NCBI RefSeq assembly: GCF_030817655.1
Contig: NZ_JAUSZM010000003.1
Coordinates: forward strand, 9,424,001 to 9,488,000
DNA length: 64,000 bases
Origin: Streptomyces sp. V4I2
GTDB taxonomy: Bacteria > Actinomycetota > Actinomycetes > Streptomycetales > Streptomycetaceae
Reading direction: 5' to 3'
The position numbers and the translations under genes were made by a program. Shown here one piece after another: positions 58,575-64,000 of this stretch. The number at the start of each line of letters is the position of its first letter. Positions within the stretch are counted from its first letter, which is position 1. Below the pieces are notes generated by a model. The model had not been told where the DNA came from and did not search any database. It saw only the letters and a list, made by a program, of their open reading frames with translations.

Positions 58575-60719
58575 TCAGCCCTCCGCCCGCGCCCTCAGCA
58601 GCAGCAGCGCCACGTCGTCGCTCCGCTCCTGCGTGGCCGCGCTGTGGCGGACGAGTTCGTCGGCCAACTCGTCCAGGGGCCGGTCCCCGGCCTCGGCCAG
58701 CCGTCGGCCCAGCGCGGCGAGCGCGTCCTCGATGTCGACGCCGGGCGACTCGATCAGCCCGTCGGTGTAGAGGACGAGCACACTGCCGGGAGCCAGGTCC
58801 ACCTCCGTGGTCGGATACACCGCGGAGCCGTCGATGCCCAGCAGCGGCCCGCCGGCCAGGTCCAGCACCCGCACCCGCCCGTCGGGACGGCGCAGCAACG
58901 GCGGCGGATGTCCCGCCCGGGCCATCACGGCCCGCCCGCGCTCCGGATCGAGCCGCAGATACAGACAGCTGGCGAAGAGATCCGAACCGAGGTCGATCAG
59001 CAGCCGGTTGGTGCTGCGCATGACCTCCTCGGGAGCCTGTCCCACGGTCGTGTACGCGCGTACGGCGGTACGGATCTGTCCCATCAGCCCGGCAGCGGTG
59101 ACGTTGTGGCCCTGCACGTCCCCGATCACCGCCGCCGCCGGCCCCTGCCCCCGCACCAGGTCGTAGAAGTCGCCGCCGATCTCCATGCCGCGGGTGGCCG
59201 GAAGGTAGCGCGCCGCCGCGTCGATACCGGGCAGCCGCGGCAGCGAATGCGGCAGCAGGGCCTGCTGCAGGCCGTGCGCCAACTGGTGCTTGACGTCGTA
59301 GAGCACGGCCCGCTCCAGCGCCTGGGCGATCAGCCCGCCCAGGCTCGTCAGCACCGCCCGCTCGTCCGCGGGGAAGGGGTGCGGCTCGGCGTAGGCGAGC
59401 ACACACGTGCCCACCGGGCGGCCGGAGGCGATCAGCGGCAGATACGCCCAGGACGCGAAGCCGTCCGGCGTCGCGTGCCGCGCCGGATACAGCCGCTCCA
59501 GCTCCTGCCGGGAGTCGAAGAATGCGGGCACCCCGCTGGTCAGGACATGCGTGCCGGGCGTCTGTTCGGTCAGCGGCAGCCCGTCGAAGCGTTCCACGAG
59601 GTGCGGGTCCTCATATCCGCGGTGCCCCAGCACATGCAGGCGGCCGGCCCGGGAACCGAGGACGACCAGCGCCTGGCTGCCCACGGCCGGAGCGATCTCG
59701 TCCGCGACCAGCTGCACCACGTCCTGCACGCTCACCGCCTCGGTGAGCGCCCCGGCCAGGCTCAGCACCTGGGAGATGGTCACGAGCCGGGACGGGGCGT
59801 CACCGGGCCGCGGCCCCACCCGTCTCATCTCCGCCACCGCCCGCGCCCGGCTGATGCGCACGCTCAGACCGGTCGTGCTCGGATACAGGCGGAACGACAG
59901 CCAGTCGTCCGGCGGGCGCAGCGCCACGAACGACGTGGTGTGCTGGCTCAGCAGCGCGGCCCGGTAGCGGTCCTCGTACGCCGGGTCGTTGAGCCAGGGA
60001 ACCGACGCCCACAGCGTGGATCCCAGCAACTGGTTCACCGGCACGCCCATCAGCTCGGCGGCGGCCGTGTTGGCGAAGGAGACCAGCCCGTGCAGATCGA
60101 GCGAGCACAGCCCGTACGGCAGCCGCGCCACCATCCGCGCCGCCTCCACCGTGCCGAGGGTGCCGGCCGCGCCGCCCACCGTCGGCGCGGCCAGCAGATC
60201 GGGTTCGGAGTGCAGCGGGACGCTGTCCTCGACGGCCCGCTCCAGCCGTACCGCCAACCGGTCGCAGGCCGCGGTCAGATGGTCCCGCTCCCGCTCGGAC
60301 AGCTCCGGCGGATGCGAGCCGGGCCAGGTCACGAAGACCGCGCCGTACTGGGTGGTCCTGGTGGCGACGGGCACCGCGGCCAGCGCGAAGGGGTAGGGCA
60401 GCACGACCGCGATCCGCGGATAGAGGCGCGCCATGTCCTCCTCGCCGCCCACCCAGACCAGCCGCCGCTCGCGCACCGCCTCGGCCACCGGGATCGGCGC
60501 ACTCACCCCCACCCGCTCCCACGGCGCCGCGAACGCCCGGGGCAGCCCCGCCATCACCGCCATCTCCAGCACCGAGGCGTCGTCCGCCAGCAGATACACA
60601 GCCCCGGAGTGTGCGTGGACCTCGTCCATCATCGCCGCCAGCGCCAGCGACAGGAGGGGCCGGCCGACGCGGGTCCTCGCGGTCACCGACGCCTGCCCGG
60701 ACGTCTGCCCGTCGGACAC
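58575..60719 (-). CDS. GAF-PAS-GAF-SpoIIE phosphatase
   Basis: 714 residues from GTG 60719 (GAGGAG nine bases upstream; a GTG at 60728 is too close to it). Domains: GAF (about 20-170), PAS (about 195-290, PYGLCSLDLHGLVSFANTAAA), GAF (about 325-480), PP2C/SpoIIE (about 490-710) with GGDFYDLV, AVIGDVQGHNV, VLYTDGLIE and SDDVALLLLR. There is no ATPase domain, unlike the other two phosphatases. Probably dephosphorylates STAS proteins in response to a small-molecule or redox signal. Divergent from another SpoIIE gene. Confidence 0.92.
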   Translation of the reverse strand: MSDGQTSGQASVTARTRVGRPLLSLALAAMMDEVHAHSGAVYLLADDASVLEMAVMAGLPRAFAAPWERVGVSAPIPVAEAVRERRLVWVGGEEDMARLYPRIAVVLPYPFALAAVPVATRTTQYGAVFVTWPGSHPPELSERERDHLTAACDRLAVRLERAVEDSVPLHSEPDLLAAPTVGGAAGTLGTVEAARMVARLPYGLCSLDLHGLVSFANTAAAELMGVPVNQLLGSTLWASVPWLNDPAYEDRYRAALLSQHTTSFVALRPPDDWLSFRLYPSTTGLSVRISRARAVAEMRRVGPRPGDAPSRLVTISQVLSLAGALTEAVSVQDVVQLVADEIAPAVGSQALVVLGSRAGRLHVLGHRGYEDPHLVERFDGLPLTEQTPGTHVLTSGVPAFFDSRQELERLYPARHATPDGFASWAYLPLIASGRPVGTCVLAYAEPHPFPADERAVLTSLGGLIAQALERAVLYDVKHQLAHGLQQALLPHSLPRLPGIDAAARYLPATRGMEIGGDFYDLVRGQGPAAAVIGDVQGHNVTAAGLMGQIRTAVRAYTTVGQAPEEVMRSTNRLLIDLGSDLFASCLYLRLDPERGRAVMARAGHPPPLLRRPDGRVRVLDLAGGPLLGIDGSAVYPTTEVDLAPGSVLVLYTDGLIESPGVDIEDALAALGRRLAEAGDRPLDELADELVRHSAATQERSDDVALLLLRARAEG

Positions 60720-61031
60720 GCCGACCACCTCCTCGCCCGGCCGAGCGACGGTTCCCAGGGCTCAAATCTGCCCCCTGGAGGCCCGTCCCGCACGGCGAGC
60801 GGCGTCCGGGCACATCGGCGCCGGCTCGCGTACGGCACAGGAATGCCCGCGGCACGGTGAAGCCGCCCGAGTACCCCGTCCGTCCCCGCCCATACCTCCA
60901 CAGGCGATGCACGAGGCGGCGTACGAGCGCTGCCCGTGCGCCCCCCGCTCCTCGTGGTGGAGCGCGGAACAGCGGCCCGTGGCTGCACCGAATGGTCACA
61001 GGGGCTGCGCAGGTGCCCCATAAGCGTTGTA
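60720..61031. other. Divergent promoter region between two SpoIIE genes
   Basis: About 310 bases with no gene. The two phosphatase genes start outward from it. No strong palindrome or ribosome site is visible for the right-hand gene, which may be translated without a leader. Confidence 0.4.
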
Positions 61032-63494
61032 ATGGCGGACGTGGTCAGTGAGGGCGCGGCGGGACGCGGAACAAGAACGCTGCGCGCCGAAATCGCCCTC
61101 GCCTCGCTCATGGACGACCAGGACTCACCCGAACGGCTCCGTCGCGTCCTCGAACAGGCGCTCGTCTTCGCGCGGGCGACGTTCGCCGCCGTGTACACCC
61201 CGGGCGAGGACGGCGATCAGCTCTGCCTGGTCGAGTCGGCCGGCGTGCCCAGGAGGCTGTACGGGCTGCGCGACACCTACGCCCGCTCCGGCCGTTCCCC
61301 GGTGGCCGTCGCCCTGCGCGACGCACGGCCCGTGTGGCTCGGCCCCGAAGAGCTCGCGGCCTGCGCCGAGTCCCGGCGGGCACCCGCGCGGGAGTTCCAT
61401 CTGGCGGCCCTGCCCAGGCACGGCGACGCCCGCGGGGCCTGCCTGCTCGCGGTCAGCGAGGACCCGGCCGGCTTCGACACCGACGGCCGCAAGTGCCTCG
61501 AACTGATCGCCGACGCCGGAGCCGTCGACGTACCCGCCCCGGGCGAGCGAACCGAGGGCGGCGAGCTGTCCGCGGGCGCCTTCAGCCTCGCCATGGACAC
61601 CGGTCGCGTCGAGGTCGGCGGCGAGATCCTGGAGCTGTTCGGAATCGGCCCCGACGAGTTCGACGGCAAGGTCGAGACCCTGCTCGGCCTGACCGTGCCG
61701 GAGGACCTCCCCTCGCTGATGTCCGTGGTGGAGGCCGACCACATGTCCATCGGCGAGCGCGAACTCGAGTTCCGGGTCCTGCAGCCCACCGGACCACCCA
61801 GATGGCTCAGGCTGCGCGGCCATCTCCTGCCCGGCGGCGACGGCCGCCCGGCACGGCTCGTGGGCACCCTCGCCGACGCCTCCACACTGCGCTCCGACGT
61901 CACCGACGTGGCCCGCGTCCAGCGCCTGGCCGCCGCCCTCGCCATCGCGGGCACCGTCCGTGACGTCAGCCAGGCCGTCGTCTCCGCCCTGCGCGGGCCG
62001 CTGCGGGCCGACCGGATCGCCCTCGCCGAGCTGGAGGGCGACCGGCTCGTCGTCACCGTCCTCGACCCGCCCGAACCGGAGTTCTGGCCCGAGCTGTGGC
62101 GCACCGAGTGGCGCTCCGAATGGCCCGACGCGCCCGTCCGCTCCATGCCCACCCTCGCCGCCGCCCTGCGCGAGGGCCGCGCCCAGATCTGGCCCGCCGG
62201 CACCGCCCTGGAACCCGCCCTCGCCGAGGTCGGCCCCGGCGGCCTCGCCGTGCTGCCGCTGCCCGGAGTCGGCCGCATGGCCGGCGCCTGTCTCATCGGC
62301 TGGGACACCCCGCACGACTTCGGCCCCGACGAACGCGCCCTGCTCACCGCCTCCGCGGGCCTCGCCGGGCAGGCCCTGATGCGCGCCCACGCCTTCGACG
62401 CCGAGCACGAACTCGTCGGCATGCTCCAGCGCCAGCTGCTGCCACGCCGCCTGCCCAAACTGCCCGGCGCGGTCGCCGTCGCCCGCTACCTGCCGAGCAC
62501 GGCGGGCCTCGAACTCGGCGGCGACTGGTACGACGTGATCCCGCTGCCCGACAACCACGTCGCCCTCGTCATCGGCGACGTCCAGGGCCACAGCGCGGGC
62601 GCCGCCACCCTCATGGGCCAGATGCGCACCGCCCTGCGCGCCTACGCCGTCGAGGGCCACCCCCCGGACGTGGTCGTCTCCCACGCCAACCGCCTCCTCA
62701 TGGACATGGAGACCGACCTCTTCGCCACCTGCGCCTACGTCGACGTCGACCTGGAGGAGGGCTCCGCCTGGTACGTGCGCGCCGGACATCTCCCGCCGGT
62801 GCTGCGCCACCCGGACGGCGGCACCGAGATCCCCGAGGCGGACAGCGGCCCGCCGCTCGGCGTGGTGCGGCAGGCCGACTTCCCGATGAGCCCGCTGCGG
62901 CTGCCACCCGGCACGGTCCTCGCCCTGACCACGGACGGCCTGGTCGAGTCCCACGACGCCGACATCGACGAGGGCATGGACCGCTTCGCCCACGAACTGG
63001 CCGTCTCCGACCCCGCCCACCTCGGACTCGTCGCCGACGCCCTGCTCGGCAACGCCCGCCGCAGCGACGACGTCGCCCTGCTCCTGCTGCGCTACGACGG
63101 CATGGCCGTGCGCCCGCAGCGCGAGGGCTGGACCGTGTGGCGCGTCCCCCAGGCCGTCGGGCAGGCCCGCCGCTTCACCCGCCGCACCCTGCGCAGCTGG
63201 GGTGTCCCGGCCGACGCCATGGACGCCGTCCTGCTCGTCGTCTCCGAGCTCGTCACCAACGCCCTCGTCCACACCGACGGCAGGGTCCGCCTGGACCTCA
63301 TGCGCATCAACCACCGGCTGCGCGTCGCCGTCGCCGACTCCTCCGCGCGCACCCCCGTCAAGCCGACCAGCATCGGCTGGGAGGCCACCGGCGGCCGCGG
63401 CATCCTCCTCGTCGAGGCCATGTCGACGGCATGGGGGACCGTGCCCGTCAGCGGCGGCAAGCAGGTGTGGAGCGAGATCCCGCTGGAGGGGTGA
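61032..63494 (+). CDS. GAF-PAS-GAF-SpoIIE phosphatase with C-terminal RsbW-like ATPase
   Basis: 820 residues from ATG 61032. Domains: GAF (about 15-160), PAS (about 180-285), GAF (about 300-450), PP2C/SpoIIE (about 465-685, GGDWYDVIPL, VIGDVQGHSAG, ALTTDGLVES, SDDVALLLL) and HATPase (about 700-815, VVSELVTNALVHTDG and TGGRGILLVEAM). The combination of phosphatase and kinase-like ATPase in one chain suggests a self-contained partner-switching unit. No ribosome site is apparent. Followed by the CBS gene on the same strand after 57 bases. Confidence 0.92.
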   Translation: MADVVSEGAAGRGTRTLRAEIALASLMDDQDSPERLRRVLEQALVFARATFAAVYTPGEDGDQLCLVESAGVPRRLYGLRDTYARSGRSPVAVALRDARPVWLGPEELAACAESRRAPAREFHLAALPRHGDARGACLLAVSEDPAGFDTDGRKCLELIADAGAVDVPAPGERTEGGELSAGAFSLAMDTGRVEVGGEILELFGIGPDEFDGKVETLLGLTVPEDLPSLMSVVEADHMSIGERELEFRVLQPTGPPRWLRLRGHLLPGGDGRPARLVGTLADASTLRSDVTDVARVQRLAAALAIAGTVRDVSQAVVSALRGPLRADRIALAELEGDRLVVTVLDPPEPEFWPELWRTEWRSEWPDAPVRSMPTLAAALREGRAQIWPAGTALEPALAEVGPGGLAVLPLPGVGRMAGACLIGWDTPHDFGPDERALLTASAGLAGQALMRAHAFDAEHELVGMLQRQLLPRRLPKLPGAVAVARYLPSTAGLELGGDWYDVIPLPDNHVALVIGDVQGHSAGAATLMGQMRTALRAYAVEGHPPDVVVSHANRLLMDMETDLFATCAYVDVDLEEGSAWYVRAGHLPPVLRHPDGGTEIPEADSGPPLGVVRQADFPMSPLRLPPGTVLALTTDGLVESHDADIDEGMDRFAHELAVSDPAHLGLVADALLGNARRSDDVALLLLRYDGMAVRPQREGWTVWRVPQAVGQARRFTRRTLRSWGVPADAMDAVLLVVSELVTNALVHTDGRVRLDLMRINHRLRVAVADSSARTPVKPTSIGWEATGGRGILLVEAMSTAWGTVPVSGGKQVWSEIPLEG

Positions 63495-63551
63495 CGACGG
63501 CCCGCTCACCGGGGTACCCGGGGCAGGGAACCCCGAGCAGAGAGGCATGCC

Positions 63552-63971
63552 ATGACCCAGCACGTCAGCGACATCATGACCAGCGCTCCGGTCACCGTGG
63601 AACCGCGGACCTCCGTGACGGCGGTTGCCCGGATCATGCGCGACCAGGACCTGGGAGCCGTCATCGTCACGGACGGCGACGAACTGCGCGGCCTGGTCAC
63701 CGACCGCGACCTGGTGGTCCGCTCGCTCGCCGAGGGCGGCGACCCCGAGCAGACCACCGTGGCCGGCGCCTGCAGCGACGACCTGGTCACCCTGACCCCC
63801 GAGGACGACGTGGCCCACGCCGTCGAGCTCATGCGTGAGCACGCCGTACGCCGCCTCCCGGTCGTCGAGGGCGGCCGCCCCGTCGGCATCGTCGCCCTGG
63901 CCGACCTGGCGATGGAACGCGACCCCGATTCGGCCCTGGGCGACATCAGTGCGGCCCGCCCCAACACCTGA
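63552..63971 (+). CDS. Two-CBS-domain protein
   Basis: 139 residues. CBS1 (about 8-60, DIMTSAPVTVEPRTSVTAVARIM ... GLVTDRDLVVRSLAEG) and CBS2 (about 70-130, ACSDDLVTLTPEDDVAHAVELM ... GIVALADLAME) form one Bateman module. GAGAGG precedes the ATG. Such stand-alone proteins bind adenine nucleotides and sense energy or stress. Same strand as the SpoIIE gene before it, so possible co-regulation in stress response. Confidence 0.94.
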   Translation: MTQHVSDIMTSAPVTVEPRTSVTAVARIMRDQDLGAVIVTDGDELRGLVTDRDLVVRSLAEGGDPEQTTVAGACSDDLVTLTPEDDVAHAVELMREHAVRRLPVVEGGRPVGIVALADLAMERDPDSALGDISAARPNT

Positions 63972-64000
63972 GGACGACAACACGCACGCAAGTGCGAACC

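Noticed and set aside
1..64000. CRISPR arrays, rRNA, tRNA and intact insertion sequences
   Set aside because: No regularly spaced repeats, no RNA gene signatures and no transposase or integrase reading frames were seen.

Overview
The window reads as chromosomal DNA of a Streptomyces or close relative. GC is very high with strong third-position GC bias, GTG starts are common, and the gene content is typical: a complete conservon (cvnABCD plus P450), a Streptomyces subtilisin inhibitor, several SpoIIE-type phosphatases, ECF sigma factors, TetR regulators with palindromic operators, a perfect CebR box and rare TTA codons. I found no rRNA, tRNA, CRISPR array or intact insertion sequence.

Layout. 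1-5.4 kb: end of an aldehyde dehydrogenase with a coupled alcohol dehydrogenase, a quinone-oxidoreductase-like gene divergent from a GlxA-type regulator, a lipoprotein, and a TetR/DUF1304 pair with twin palindromic operators. 5.7-11.2 kb: a conservon (sensor ATPase, roadblock, DUF742, GTPase) with an EXXR-less CYP157-like P450, facing a class I terpene cyclase across a perfect terminator. 11.5-20.8 kb: small-molecule and redox housekeeping (VOC protein, DUF4235, mycothiol/glutathione-type reductase, CDF transporter, F420-type reductase, LysE exporter, CYP105-like P450 with its ferredoxin, TetR/DUF1348 pair, flavoprotein, aldo-keto reductase). 21-30 kb: a sigma-like/zinc-finger/transmembrane/ricin fusion protein, an ArsB-type transporter, then a DUF4232 lipoprotein, Ser/Thr kinase, ECF sigma factor and PAS-GAF-SpoIIE-ATPase phosphatase. 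30-35.6 kb: secreted GH2 and GH9 glycosidases, the latter under a CebR box. 35.6-38 kb: an ECF41-type sigma factor translationally coupled to an orphan cytochrome b. 38.2-41 kb: an antitoxin/degenerate-Fic pair and a second sigma-like/ricin fusion. 41-48.7 kb: a lactate monooxygenase-like enzyme, decayed genes, the trypsin-type SSI inhibitor, a STAS protein, a three-gene diiron oxidase/methyltransferase/CDGSH operon, a flavin reductase and a Ppx/GppA phosphatase. 48.8-56.1 kb: an NHLP-type peptide export locus (two ABC transporters, HlyD protein and a cysteine-free double-glycine precursor) that abuts a 5'-truncated MFS gene. 56.5-64 kb: a thioesterase, a streptogrisin-like protease with an acidic repeat tail, two divergent SpoIIE phosphatases and a CBS protein.

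How genes work together. Much of the window concerns regulation at the membrane or through partner switching: the conservon, the kinase/ECF/lipoprotein set, the STAS protein, three SpoIIE phosphatases and two membrane-anchored sigma-like lectin proteins. Secreted functions cluster beside them: cellulose and galactoside degradation, a protease, a protease inhibitor, and a predicted secreted peptide. Four genes carry a TTA codon (cvnA, the Fic-like gene, the second ricin fusion, ppx), which would tie them to bldA and developmental timing.

The best candidates for an undescribed system are the NHLP locus with its cysteine-free, modification-enzyme-free precursor, and the pair of sigma-like/ricin fusion proteins. 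All functional statements come from reading motifs; no database search was run.
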